From positions 1-64,000 of the forward strand of contig NZ_JAAATY010000032.1 in assembly GCF_013280595.1 (NCBI RefSeq): a stretch of DNA of 64,000 nt. The letters run 5' to 3'. The DNA comes from Kibdelosporangium persicum. Lineage in GTDB: Bacteria > Actinomycetota > Actinomycetes > Mycobacteriales > Pseudonocardiaceae. Position numbers and translations under genes: made by a program. Shown in pieces: positions 47,643 through 55,877 of the stretch; the first letter of the stretch is position 1, and each line of letters opens with the position of its first letter. The notes beneath the pieces are model-generated. The model was not told where the DNA came from, did not search any database, and saw only the letters and a list, made by a program, of their open reading frames with translations.

Positions 47643-48965
47643 TCAGCGGGCCGCCGGGACGATCGCGGGCTCCTTGCCGGGGTACGACACCCTGATCTCG
47701 ACAGCGTCGTTCGGCACTCGCAGTGCCTCGTGCACGTTCTCCAGCCACGCACCGTCCTTTGTGGTCCGATAGCTCAGCGTCGCACCCTTGGCCACCGCCA
47801 GCTTCCCGCTCTTGTCGGGCAAGGTGACCAGCACGGGCAGTGGGCTGCCCTTCTGTGTCGGGCCAAGTGAGTACACCTCGCCGTGCTTGCCCTCGGCGGT
47901 GATGGTCACCGCGTAGAGCCGGGTCGGTCCACTGTGGAGTGTCACGTGCTCGCTGATCACGTACTGCTGCGAAGCTGTCCCCGCCACCGAGACGTACCAC
48001 GTGTGGGACCCGGAGAGATGGCGTTGCGCCGGGTCGATCACGTCCGTCTTCGCCAGTGCCTTCTGCCAGCGCTCGGACAGCCAGGGAGAGTCGTTCCAGT
48101 GCGCGGGTGGTTGCCCCGGCTGCGCCCACATCAGGTGGACCCCACCCTGTGCCGTGCCCCAGTCGAGGCCACTGTAGGTGTGCTTGAGCGCCAAGATCCG
48201 GGCCTCGTCGGCGTTGTAGGTGTCGACGATCTCGTCTTCGGTGACGCCGTCATTCGGGTCGCCCGCGATGACATTGCCGTCCATCGGGCCGGTGCCGGGC
48301 GGGAGTTCGGCCAGCAGCACGCCGTCCGCCTCGCGCATCGGGCGCCAATCCCGGTCCGCCAGGCCGTCCGGGTTGTCGTAGGTGACCTTGTCCGAGACGA
48401 ACTGCGGCTGCTCGCCTTCCAGCGCGAGCACGACGCGGTCCTCCGGCCCGAACTTGTAGGCCTTGTCCTTGCCTTCGCGCGGCATGGGTTCGTCGAGGAT
48501 CAGCAGTTCCAGCTCGCCGCTCCGCTGGCTGATGCCGACCAGCCCACGAACGGTCTCGTGGGTGGCGGTCTCCTGCATCACCACGGCCGCGCGGCCCGCG
48601 GGCGTGGTGCCCGCCCAGTACACATGCGGCTTCGTCACCACCTTGTCGACTGGTTCTCTGGGTTTGTCCTCCCACGCCTCGATCACCTCTTCGAGGAAGG
48701 CCGCGTCCTGGGCCAGATCGCCCCGAGTCGGCTTGGTCATCCTCGGGTCGGTCGCGACCTGCGTCGGCTCTGACAGGAACTGCCAGCCGGCGGACGCTGT
48801 CGTGCTGACGGCCGCGACGGCGACCAAGGTCGTGGCGGCGACGGTGATCCTGCGGACGCGCTGGCGCCGTACGCCGCCGCGCATCACGTCGGCCGTCAGC
48901 GTCGGGCGCGGTTCGAGCTCGACCGTCGCACCACGCAGCGCCGCCTTCAGTTCTTCCGTGTTCAT
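47643..48965 (-). CDS. Membrane-anchored partner of the SigE-family sigma factor
   Basis: 440 residues. Short cytoplasmic N-terminus (MNTEELKAALRGATVELEPRP..), basic RRQRVRRI before one TM helix (TVAATTLVAVAAVSTTASAGW), then a large extracytoplasmic domain of unknown fold. The ATG overlaps the upstream sigma-factor stop (ATGA), so the two are translationally coupled. That arrangement is typical of a sigma/anti-sigma pair, but no zinc-binding anti-sigma motif (H-x3-C-x2-C) is present. Anti-sigma activity is inferred from context. It lies 213 bases upstream of pqqA on the same strand. Confidence 0.7.
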   Translation of the reverse strand: MNTEELKAALRGATVELEPRPTLTADVMRGGVRRQRVRRITVAATTLVAVAAVSTTASAGWQFLSEPTQVATDPRMTKPTRGDLAQDAAFLEEVIEAWEDKPREPVDKVVTKPHVYWAGTTPAGRAAVVMQETATHETVRGLVGISQRSGELELLILDEPMPREGKDKAYKFGPEDRVVLALEGEQPQFVSDKVTYDNPDGLADRDWRPMREADGVLLAELPPGTGPMDGNVIAGDPNDGVTEDEIVDTYNADEARILALKHTYSGLDWGTAQGGVHLMWAQPGQPPAHWNDSPWLSERWQKALAKTDVIDPAQRHLSGSHTWYVSVAGTASQQYVISEHVTLHSGPTRLYAVTITAEGKHGEVYSLGPTQKGSPLPVLVTLPDKSGKLAVAKGATLSYRTTKDGAWLENVHEALRVPNDAVEIRVSYPGKEPAIVPAAR

Positions 48966-49462
48966 GGCTTGCTCCTGATGTGCTCGTCCAGCAACTCCCG
49001 CAACCTGGTCAGGCCCCTCGATGTCTGGCTCTTGACCGTGCCGACGCTGCACCCCAGCGCGCAGGCCGTGTCCGCCTCGCTCAAGTCGTCGTAGAAGCGC
49101 AGTACGAGGACCGCGCGCATGCGTTCCGGCAGGCCGCCCAGAGCGCGCACGACCTCGTCGCGGTCGAGCACCTCTTTCTCCGGGCCGTTCACCGCCGTGT
49201 GCGTCGTGTCTGTGAGCGGTGTCTCATGTACGCGCCTGGATCGTCGGCGCCATCGGTTCGCCGACGCGTTCGCCAGCGCGGCCCTCGCGTACGCCTCCGG
49301 CTCGCCCTTGATCCGTTTCCACTTCGGGTACATCCGTTCGAGCACCTCTTGCAGCAGGTCCTCGGCGGCACCCCGGTCACCCGCGCAGAGCAGGTACGCC
49401 GTGCGCAGCAGCACCGCCGACCGGCCCGCCACGAACTGCTCGAAGTCACCCTTGTCAGGCAC
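48962..49462 (-). CDS. SigE-family ECF RNA polymerase sigma factor
   Basis: 166 residues with sigma region 2 (RTAYLLCAGDRGAAEDLLQEVLERMYPKW) and region 4 (ALGGLPERMRAVLVLRFYDDLSEADTACALGCSVGTVKSQTSRGLTRLR). It belongs to the short actinobacterial SigE family. The GTG start lies behind a G-rich ribosome-binding site. It is divergent from atpC with a 111-base intergenic region. The cognate promoter and signal are unknown; the coupled membrane protein downstream is the probable regulator. Confidence 0.9.
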   Translation of the reverse strand: MPDKGDFEQFVAGRSAVLLRTAYLLCAGDRGAAEDLLQEVLERMYPKWKRIKGEPEAYARAALANASANRWRRRSRRVHETPLTDTTHTAVNGPEKEVLDRDEVVRALGGLPERMRAVLVLRFYDDLSEADTACALGCSVGTVKSQTSRGLTRLRELLDEHIRSKP

Positions 49463-49537
49463 CCGGCAACCCCCTTAACGCCATCCTTGACCCGCTTCAC
49501 ACCGGGAGGGGCGTCGAGGTTGCGAACGCCTGCCGTT

Positions 49538-49543
49538 TAGACT
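49538..49543 (+). promoter_or_regulatory. -10 element of the displaced atpC
   Basis: TAGACT (preceded by TT) lies 30 bases before the GTG of atpC in the gap shared with the divergent sigma gene. No convincing -35 at 16-18 bases. It would supply transcription to atpC, which is cut off from the main atp operon. Confidence 0.45.
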
Positions 49544-49573
49544 GGCCGCCAAGGGGACACGAAGGAGAAACGC

Positions 49574-49942
49574 GTGGCCGAGATTTCCGTTGAACTTGTC
49601 GCCGTCGAGCGCCGGCTCTGGTCGGGCAAAGCGACGATGGTCATCGCGCAGACCATCGAGGGTGAGCTCGGTGTGCTGCCCGGCCACGAACCGCTGCTCG
49701 GCCAGCTCGTCGAGGGTGGTGTCGTCAAGATCCGCACGGTGGACGGCGACACGGTCATCGCCGCGGTGCAGGGCGGCTTCCTTTCCGTCACGGGTGACGG
49801 CGTCAGCATTCTCGCCGAGAACGCCGAGCTCGCCGACGAGATCGACATCGACCAGGCGCGGGCCGAGGTAGCCGCGGCCCAGGACGCGGACGAGCGGGCG
49901 AGAGCAGAGGCCCGAGTGCGCGCCGCCGGACAGACGGTCTGA
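49574..49942 (+). CDS. atpC: F1Fo ATP synthase subunit epsilon, displaced from its operon
   Basis: 122-residue epsilon subunit with the N-terminal beta-sandwich ([47 protein letters not shown]) and a C-terminal helical pair ([25 protein letters not shown]). The sequence looks fully functional, with GAAGGAGAAACGC before the GTG. In other actinobacteria it directly follows atpD; here 16.8 kb intervenes. It is followed by DUF2550, its normal downstream neighbour, showing that the break lies on the atpD side only. Confidence 0.95.
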   Translation: MAEISVELVAVERRLWSGKATMVIAQTIEGELGVLPGHEPLLGQLVEGGVVKIRTVDGDTVIAAVQGGFLSVTGDGVSILAENAELADEIDIDQARAEVAAAQDADERARAEARVRAAGQTV

Positions 49943-49967
49943 TCCGCGGGACTGGGCGGGAGCGGCC

Positions 49968-50435
49968 GTGGAGATCCTCTGGTTCATCGGAACGCTCCTG
50001 GCGGTCGCGGCCGCCACATTGATCTTGCTGGGTGTCCGCCGGGTCAGACTGATCCGGATGGGCGGCATCAACGTCGCCCTGCGTACGCACCTGGACAATC
50101 CGCGAGGCTGGCACCTCGGCGTGGCGCGGTATCACGGTGACGAGTTCACCTGGTACCGCGCGCTGAGCCTGCGTAACGGCCCGAACAGGATCATCCAGCG
50201 CGACGGCTTCGAGATCGACGACCGTCGTGAACCGGAAGCCCAAGAGCTCTACGGCGTGCCGAACGGCGCCGTCATCCTGCGCTGCCGCGCCGAACTGGAC
50301 CCGCCGCGCAGCAAGCGCGCCTACGGCGGACCGGACACTCTCGTCGAGATCGCGATGACCCCGGACGCGCTGACCGGCTTCCTCTCCTGGCTGGAGTCGG
50401 CACCTCCCGGCCGCCGCCTCCCGTACGCCTCCTGA
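49968..50435 (+). CDS. DUF2550 membrane protein
   Basis: 155 residues with an N-terminal TM helix (ILWFIGTLLAVAAATLILLGV), a basic RRVRLIRMGGI stretch, then a cytoplasmic domain (WHLGVARYHGDEFTWYRALSLRNGPNR..). The family is of unknown function and in actinobacteria follows atpC, as here (25-base gap). The GTG start is supported by GGGAGCGGCC-type upstream sequence, only moderately. It ends eight bases before the palindromic terminator shared with rskA. Confidence 0.88.
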   Translation: MEILWFIGTLLAVAAATLILLGVRRVRLIRMGGINVALRTHLDNPRGWHLGVARYHGDEFTWYRALSLRNGPNRIIQRDGFEIDDRREPEAQELYGVPNGAVILRCRAELDPPRSKRAYGGPDTLVEIAMTPDALTGFLSWLESAPPGRRLPYAS

Positions 50436-50442
50436 AAACCAG

Positions 50443-50486
50443 TCGTGAGCGTTTATCCGTGTTCTAACCCGGATAAACACTCACGA
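50443..50486. terminator. Palindromic terminator, repeat family copy 3 (diverged)
   Basis: TCGTGAG (50443-50449) with CTCACGA (50480-50486), and GTTTATCC with GGATAAAC, form a long stem with two mismatches. The interior retains TT-CT-AACCC. It lies between convergent DUF2550 and rskA and can terminate both. Sequence is clearly related to copies at 19822 and 36944 but with TTTATC in place of GTTATC. Confidence 0.75.
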
Positions 50487-50488
50487 GG

Positions 50489-51229
50489 CTAGACCAGGGA
50501 AATCGCTGCGACGATGTTCGGGCCGGGGGCCGTCGCACCGGCGGCGGGCTCGACCGAGATCGCCAGTTTGGTGGCTCCCTGAGCCGGTGTCAGGTCGTTG
50601 GACGGGATCGCGCCGTTGGAGCTCGCCAAACTTCCCGCCGGGACAGGCGGACCGTCGTCGCGGACGTACCACAGCTGGTAGACCGACGTCCCAGACAACG
50701 GCGGCGCGTCCCGCAGCATTGTCACCATGGCGTTGCGGCTCGGCGAAAGGACCGCTGTCGCTGTGCCGCCGCCCTGTAGGTCGCCCTTGACCACCTTTGA
50801 GTCCGGCGCGCTCAACAACGCCTGGAGCCGGGAAAGCTCGGTCTGGCTTTGCGCCAGCTCGTCCTGAAGGTCGTTGTTCGTGACCATCCAGCCGACGCCC
50901 AGGCCCGCCGCGGCCAGGATGCTCGCCGCCGCGGCGAACACCGCGACACGCGAAGCCCGGCGCTTCGACCGCAGCCGGGCCGGCTCGTTGACGGAGAACG
51001 GCGGAAGCTGGCGGGTGTTGCCGATCGCCGCGTGCACCTTGTGCCACAGCTGCGGCGGCGGGACAGCGGCGGCCGCGGTGCCGAGGCGCACGGTGGTCTC
51101 CCGCAGTTCGGCGACTTCCTGGTGGCAGGCGGGGCATCCGGCCATGTGGTCCTCGAACGCCCGGCGCTCCATTTCGGACAGCGCGTCCAGCACGTAGGCA
51201 CCCGTCAGGGTGTGCACATCGTTGTTCAC
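50489..51229 (-). CDS. rskA: Anti-sigma-K factor RskA
   Basis: 246-residue membrane anti-sigma factor. The N-terminal zinc anti-sigma domain has H28-x3-C32-x2-C35 (EDHMAGCPACHQE), one TM helix (VAVFAAAASILAAAGLGVGWMV) follows near residue 100, and the extracellular RskA domain carries GTSVYQLWYVRDDG. Regulated proteolysis of RskA releases SigK in mycobacteria. Its GTG overlaps the sigK stop (GTGA). Confidence 0.92.
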   Translation of the reverse strand: MNNDVHTLTGAYVLDALSEMERRAFEDHMAGCPACHQEVAELRETTVRLGTAAAAVPPPQLWHKVHAAIGNTRQLPPFSVNEPARLRSKRRASRVAVFAAAASILAAAGLGVGWMVTNNDLQDELAQSQTELSRLQALLSAPDSKVVKGDLQGGGTATAVLSPSRNAMVTMLRDAPPLSGTSVYQLWYVRDDGPPVPAGSLASSNGAIPSNDLTPAQGATKLAISVEPAAGATAPGPNIVAAISLV

Positions 51230-51816
51230 GCCGTCACCCCCATGCAGTCACGCAGCCTGATCAGCCCGTCCCGCAATCGTGTTTTGACCGTGCCAAGGGG
51301 TGAGTCAAGCAGGTGCGCGACTTCCCGATAGGTGTAGCCCTGGTAGTACGCGAGCATGACCGACTCGCGTTGCAGATCGGTGAGTGTGCCGAGACATCGG
51401 CGGACCTGTTCGCGTTCCATCCGCCCGGCCACGACCTCGGTGACCTCGTCGAAGGGACGCGCGGTCTCGGCGCGTGCGGCACGGGTGTCCCGGTCACTGC
51501 TCGCCTGCGCGGAGCGGACCCGGTCGACGGCCTTGCGGTGCGCGATGGTCATCGCCCACGACTGCACCGAACCGCGGTCCGGGCTGTAGCGGGTCGCCGA
51601 ACGCCACAGCTCGATGAAGACCTCCTGCGCGACCTCTTCCGACTGCGCGGGATCCCGCAGGACCCGCTGCACCAGGCCGAAAATCGGCGCCGAGAGGTGG
51701 CGGTAGAGCTGCTCGAAGGCGACTTCGTCCCCCCGGGCGACGCGCGGCAGCAAGTCATCCAGGGTGGCCGGTCGCGGCCCGCCGGGTTCCCGTGACCGCT
51801 GCGCCCGTTCCCGCAT
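51226..51816 (-). CDS. sigK: ECF sigma factor SigK
   Basis: 196 residues. Region 2 (AFEQLYRHLSAPIFGLVQRVL..EEVAQEVFIELWRSA) and region 4 (LTDLQRESVMLAYYQGYTYREVAHLLDSPLGTVKTRLRDGLIRLRD) are typical of the SigK/SigL group. The ATG at 51816 is chosen because GAGGAGG lies upstream; a start 30 bases earlier lacks one. It is coupled to rskA. Together with the other sigma pair it brackets atpC and DUF2550. Confidence 0.92.
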   Translation of the reverse strand: MRERAQRSREPGGPRPATLDDLLPRVARGDEVAFEQLYRHLSAPIFGLVQRVLRDPAQSEEVAQEVFIELWRSATRYSPDRGSVQSWAMTIAHRKAVDRVRSAQASSDRDTRAARAETARPFDEVTEVVAGRMEREQVRRCLGTLTDLQRESVMLAYYQGYTYREVAHLLDSPLGTVKTRLRDGLIRLRDCMGVTA

Positions 51817-52016
51817 GCCCACCCCTCCTCGTACCTCAGCCCGCACGCCAGATGATTCGCATCCGGCGCACGAACGGATTGGTAGGAGAGGCTAGTGGTT
51901 CGTTTTGGCGCCGCGGGAGCGACTCAGTCGAGTCACCCCTGCGGCAAGTCTGACACCCAGTTCCCTGATGAACGCGCGCGGACCCGAGCTGCCCTCTCGA
52001 GGCAGCACCGTGGGGC

Positions 52017-52373
52017 TCACGCGGACGCGGACAGCCATTTCGACCTGCCAGGACGGGCCGGAACCCAGCACCCGTTGACCTTCGGGACGTCCCCGGGCTC
52101 GGGATCCGGCAGGGCCAGTAATTCCTTGACGACCTCGGCGGACGAGCCGCTGGCACGCCAGAAAACCTTGTACGGGAAGAAGATGTCCATCTCGTCACCC
52201 GGGATACGGGTGGCGTCGGCATCGTGCTCACCGTAGATCTGCACTACGTCGACCACGCCATGGTGGACACGCACGCCGACGACGGCGGCCACCTCCCCCG
52301 TGGCGTCGCGCGGGTGCGCGAAGCTGAACCCTCGGGCGATCAGCTCCCTGAGTTGCGCATCGAAGTCGTCCAT
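52017..52373 (-). CDS. Hypothetical protein, 118 aa
   Basis: Acidic, soluble, no signal peptide: MDDFDAQLRELIARGFSFAHPRD.., then VHHGVVDVVQIYGEHDADATRIPGDEMDIFFPYKVFWRASG.., with a Pro-rich end. I do not recognise the family. The ATG at 52373 has GAAGGTGG upstream and lies 19 bases after the DUF397 stop, so it is probably part of the DUF397/XRE locus. The 200 bases between it and sigK show no gene. Confidence 0.6.
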   Translation of the reverse strand: MDDFDAQLRELIARGFSFAHPRDATGEVAAVVGVRVHHGVVDVVQIYGEHDADATRIPGDEMDIFFPYKVFWRASGSSAEVVKELLALPDPEPGDVPKVNGCWVPARPGRSKWLSASA

Positions 52374-52392
52374 GTCGCCACCTTCGTCAGAG

Positions 52393-52629
52393 TCACAACA
52401 GGACGTCGTCGAATTCGCCGTCCTTCGCACCCGCGAGGAAGGCGGCCATCTCGGCCCGCGTGTAGATCAGTGCGGGACCGTTGGGAAACCTGGAGTTGCG
52501 GACCGCGATCTCGCCAGACTCGAGCGTCGCGACCTCGACACAGTTACCGACCGCTCCGCTCATCCGGCTGCGTCGCCAATCGACGCCGCCTAGGCGGTCT
52601 GCGGAAACCCCGTTGTGTACAGCCGTCAT
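52393..52629 (-). CDS. DUF397 domain protein
   Basis: 78 residues, with the family core DWRRSRMSGAVGNCVEVATLESGEIAVRNSRFPNGPALIYTRAEMAAFLAGAKDGEFD. DUF397 proteins are small partners of XRE/DUF5753 regulators in streptomycetes and relatives and act in development or toxin-antitoxin-like control. The partner regulator is about 680 bases upstream on the same strand rather than adjacent. GGGAG precedes the ATG. Confidence 0.88.
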   Translation of the reverse strand: MTAVHNGVSADRLGGVDWRRSRMSGAVGNCVEVATLESGEIAVRNSRFPNGPALIYTRAEMAAFLAGAKDGEFDDVLL

Positions 52630-52694
52630 GGAGTGCTCCCACCTTTTCCCCGACTTGCCCTGGCGGCGGCACGTCTGGATCTTCGTGCACAAGC

Positions 52695-52734
52695 AAGGTA
52701 GCACGGGCCGGTGCCCGTGCGCATGCACGTGCAT
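52695..52734 (-). promoter_or_regulatory. Promoter/operator region of the DUF397 gene
   Basis: On the minus strand TACCTT (52700-52695) is a possible -10 for the DUF397 gene. At the -35 region lies the perfect 12-bp palindrome ATGCACGTGCAT (52723-52734) within a cluster of GTGCA motifs. It is a plausible operator of the XRE regulator encoded upstream. Function not shown. Confidence 0.45.
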
Positions 52735-52741
52735 CTGCACG

Positions 52742-53306
52742 TAATTCACACTTGGCCATCTCGACAGTGATCTTGGTGGATTTTGTCGACAGCGAGTAGT
52801 CGCTGGTCGCACACCGTGAGATCGATTGCATTCCTACGGCCCCGTACGGCCTAATTCGTGCCACACATAACCGTCGCGACTGCCGAACAATGATGACAGT
52901 CGGGCGTGTCGCGGGCGGACTCGGGGCCGTGATCGACGCGTCGCTGCCCGAACGTGCACACCCCTTGCACGGCTGACGTCGGCCTTTGGTTGGTCACGCC
53001 GCCATAACAGTCCGCGCGAACGGGCCGTTCGCACCGACTCGCCCCTTGTTTCCGCAGCTCACGGCCATCTTCACCGGTAGAATTGATGCTTGGGGAGTCC
53101 CCACCCCCTTGGGATGGGTGGGGGCTGGTCCGGGGATGTTGATCTTGGGGTTCGTCGGGGCTGATTTGGGCTGACCGGGTGGATGTGGTGGTGGTACGGC
53201 TTCCCGGCCGGGGTGCGAGGGCTTCGCGGCTGTGTGGAAGCGGTCCTTCGGGCTCACGCGCCAGGGCTGCACAAGACGCGGGGCCGTGTCGGCGGGCGAG
53301 GCCGGG
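52742..53306. other. Gene-free interval with dispersed palindromes
   Basis: About 560 bases between the DUF397 promoter and the XRE gene. It contains the 17-base dyad GCGAACGGGCCGTTCGC at 53016-53032, TAGAAT at 53078, and a stem of CCCCACCC (53099-53106) with GGGTGGGG (53116-53123). The AACGGGCCGTTCGCA and G-run hairpin parts resemble sequence at 33100-33215 downstream of atpD, suggesting a dispersed repeat family. No coding frame is convincing. Confidence 0.5.
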
Positions 53307-54173
53307 TTACAGGTTCTTCAGGACTTTGGAGATCGTCCTGCGGGTTTGCTCCGGCGTCTCCGCTTCGACGACCAGGCGGTGTGCGGCCTTGTTGTAGACC
53401 TCGACCTCGTCGGTCTTGTCCAGGTAGAGCGCTCCGCAGAGGTGTTCGAGGTACACGATGTCCGGGAGTTCCGGTTCGGCGAACCGCAACAGCGTGAAGG
53501 GCGTCTCCGCGGCTGATCCGCCGAGTTCGAACGGCAGGATCTGCAGTGAGATGTTCGACATCCTGGTCAGGTCGAGCAGGTGCTCCAGTTGCTCACGCAG
53601 GACTTTGCGGCCGCCCATCTGGCGGTGGATGCACGCTTCCTCGATGACCGCCCACAGCCGGGGCGCCTGCGGCGAGGCCAGCAGTCGCTGCCGCTGCATT
53701 CGCAGGGTGACTCGCCGGTCGATCTCCTCCGGTGGGGCGTCGGGCCGGCCGCGGAGCATCACCGCGCGGGCGTACTGCTCGGTCTGCAGCAGGCCCGGGA
53801 TGAACTGGACCTCGTAGGTCTGGATCCGGGAGGCCGACTCCTCGAGACCGACGAAGTCCTGGAACCAGTGCGGCATCAGGTCGTTGTAGCGCTGCCACCA
53901 GCCTGGCTGGTTCGACTCGCGGACCAGGCCGAGGAAGATCTCCCGGTCCGTCTCGTCGGTCACGCCGTAGAGCGTCAGCAGGTCCGCGACGTCGCGTTCC
54001 TTGAAGCTCACGCGGCCGAGTTCGACCCGGCTGATCTTCGAGCCGGAGCCGCGGATCGCGTAGCCGGCGTCCTCGCGTGAGATGCCCTTGGCCTCGCGCA
54101 ACCGGCGCAACTGGCTGCCCAGCACCATCCGGCGTGCGGTGGGACCACTACCGGCGGGCTCACCCGTGGGCAT
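53307..54173 (-). CDS. XRE-family regulator with DUF5753 domain
   Basis: 288 residues. N-terminal helix-turn-helix (RRMVLGSQLRRLREAKGISREDAGYAIRGSGSKISRVELGR, about residues 15-55) and a C-terminal DUF5753 ligand/partner domain (WFQDFVGLEESASRIQTYEVQFIPGLLQTEQYARAVM.., FELGGSAAETPFTLLRF). The Scr1/WhiJ-like class pairs with DUF397 proteins. The ATG at 54173 has GAGGAGGTGACC directly before it; an upstream extension lacks this. Targets unknown. Confidence 0.9.
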   Translation of the reverse strand: MPTGEPAGSGPTARRMVLGSQLRRLREAKGISREDAGYAIRGSGSKISRVELGRVSFKERDVADLLTLYGVTDETDREIFLGLVRESNQPGWWQRYNDLMPHWFQDFVGLEESASRIQTYEVQFIPGLLQTEQYARAVMLRGRPDAPPEEIDRRVTLRMQRQRLLASPQAPRLWAVIEEACIHRQMGGRKVLREQLEHLLDLTRMSNISLQILPFELGGSAAETPFTLLRFAEPELPDIVYLEHLCGALYLDKTDEVEVYNKAAHRLVVEAETPEQTRRTISKVLKNL

Positions 54174-54256
54174 GGTCACCTCCTCGCCGGTTCGCCCCTG
54201 CTGCTCGCAGCCACACACTCTAAGACCAAAAGGAACACAAAGCGCGCATGTCCCCG

Positions 54257-54835
54257 CTATTCGATTCCCGCACCACCCGGTTGCCACAGGACGTCACCGT
54301 CCGGGTTCGCCAGGCGACAGAGAATGAACAGCAGGTCCGACAGCCTGTTGAGGTACTTCGCGGCCAGCACGTTCGTCCGTTCGGCATCGACTTCGATCAA
54401 CGCCCATGTCGCGCGCTCGGCTCGTCGCGTTACCGTCCGGGCCACGTGCAGGTAGGCCGCGCCGGGCGTTCCGCCAGGCAGGATGAACGACTCGAGCTTC
54501 GGCAGCCTGCCGTTGAACTCGTCGCACCAGCCTTCGAGACGGTCGATGTACGCCTGCTTGATCCGCAGCGGCTCGTACTTCGGGTTCTCGACGATCGGGT
54601 TGCACAGGTCGGCGCCCACGTCGAACAGATCGTTCTGCACGGTGCGCAGCACTGTGCCGATCTCGTCGGGCAGATCGCCCACCGCCACCGCGACACCGAT
54701 CGCCGAGTTGGCTTCGTCGACGTCGGCGTACGCGGCCAGACGCGGGTCTGTCTTCGGCACGCGGGAGAAGTCGCCGAGTCCGGTCGTGCCGTCGTCGCCG
54801 ACCCGGGTGTAGATGCGTGTGAGGTGCACGGCCAT
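54257..54835 (-). CDS. pduO: PduO-type cob(I)alamin adenosyltransferase
   Basis: 192 residues. Transfers adenosyl from ATP to cob(I)alamin to make coenzyme B12. The ATP-binding signature YTRVGDDGTTGLGDFSRVPK at the N-terminus, YADVDEANSAIGVA and the C-terminal RRAERATWAL..YLNRLSDLLFILCR are diagnostic. A homologue sits between DUF2550 and murA in mycobacteria too. A B12-dependent mutase gene lies 3.3 kb away on the other strand and would use its product. Confidence 0.93.
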   Translation of the reverse strand: MAVHLTRIYTRVGDDGTTGLGDFSRVPKTDPRLAAYADVDEANSAIGVAVAVGDLPDEIGTVLRTVQNDLFDVGADLCNPIVENPKYEPLRIKQAYIDRLEGWCDEFNGRLPKLESFILPGGTPGAAYLHVARTVTRRAERATWALIEVDAERTNVLAAKYLNRLSDLLFILCRLANPDGDVLWQPGGAGIE

Positions 54836-55034
54836 GGTCAGCACCTTATGTGACCCGGGCATGCCGGCGGGCCGCCCGAACGGCCTCGCACGCACCACTT
54901 TGTGACTGCGGAACGTCGAAAAACTGACGATCGGGCCAGATACTGGTCCTTAACTTTCCCGGCATCTAGAGTGATCGGCGACAGCTACCCGATGGGCTAT
55001 GTTCGATGCTCGGCTGCGCAGGGAGCGTTGGACT

Positions 55035-55820
55035 TTGAGTACACGTGCGAGCGACGGGCCGTCCCTCAGACTGAGCCTCGACATGGCGCCGTCCGGCCCC
55101 ATGAAGGTCAAGTCGGCGGCCGAGCAGCTGGTGGATCGGCTGATCACGGCGATCGCGCTCGGCGCGCTGCTGCCGGGGCAGAAACTCCCGCCGGAGCGGG
55201 AGTTCGCCGCCCGGCTCAACGTCAGCCGCACCACGTTGCGTGACGCGCTGCACCAGCTGGAATCCCTGGGCTACGTGGGCATCACGCGCGGCCGCAGCGG
55301 CGGCGTGCGGGTGCACAGCACGTGGGGTCCGGAGTCCGGGGCGCACATCCGCAGCATGCTGCTGCCGCGGTGGCAGCACCTGACCTGGCTGTTCGACCTC
55401 ACCCGCTCGTTGCTGCCGATGATCGCCGGGATCGCGGCCGAACGGCGCGGGGACGAGCACATCCGCAAGATCTGGGCGGCGGTCGAGGCCTACGAGAAGG
55501 CCGAGGACCGCGACGTGATGCGGACGGCCGACCACACACTGCACTCCGCGGTCGCCGAGGCCACGGGCAACCCTTACTACGTGAGCATCGACTCGCAGCT
55601 GCGCATCCAGCTCACGTTCGGCACCGACTCGCTGCCGTACGACACCGAGATCCGCCAGCGCGCCCTGGACGACCACCGCCTGATCGCGCAGGCCATCGAG
55701 ACCGGTGACGGCGCTCGTGCCTCGGAGCTGACCCTGCACCACTTCGTCGAGCTCGCCGAGAAGCCGATGTTGCGCCTGCGGCAGCGGGTCGAGGCGGCGG
55801 GAGCCTCCCAGTCCGAGTGA
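55035..55820 (+). CDS. GntR-family (FadR/FCD subfamily) transcriptional regulator
   Basis: About 261 residues. Winged helix-turn-helix (KSAAEQLVDRLITAIALGALLPGQKLPPEREFAARLNVSRTTLRDALHQLESLGYVGITRGRSGGVRV) followed by an all-helical FCD ligand domain with candidate metal-binding His residues (DHTLHSAV, HHFVEL). The start is uncertain: TTG at 55035 has GGGAG nine bases upstream, while ATG at 54999 and ATG at 55083 have none. A TAGAGT hexamer at 54967 may be the -10. It is divergent from the adenosyltransferase. The ligand is probably a small organic acid (family knowledge). Confidence 0.87.
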   Translation: MSTRASDGPSLRLSLDMAPSGPMKVKSAAEQLVDRLITAIALGALLPGQKLPPEREFAARLNVSRTTLRDALHQLESLGYVGITRGRSGGVRVHSTWGPESGAHIRSMLLPRWQHLTWLFDLTRSLLPMIAGIAAERRGDEHIRKIWAAVEAYEKAEDRDVMRTADHTLHSAVAEATGNPYYVSIDSQLRIQLTFGTDSLPYDTEIRQRALDDHRLIAQAIETGDGARASELTLHHFVELAEKPMLRLRQRVEAAGASQSE

Positions 55821-55877
55821 CAATCGGACAGCCGTACGATTGTCGCCAATCCCAGGGTCTTCTCTTCAGGAGGGTGC

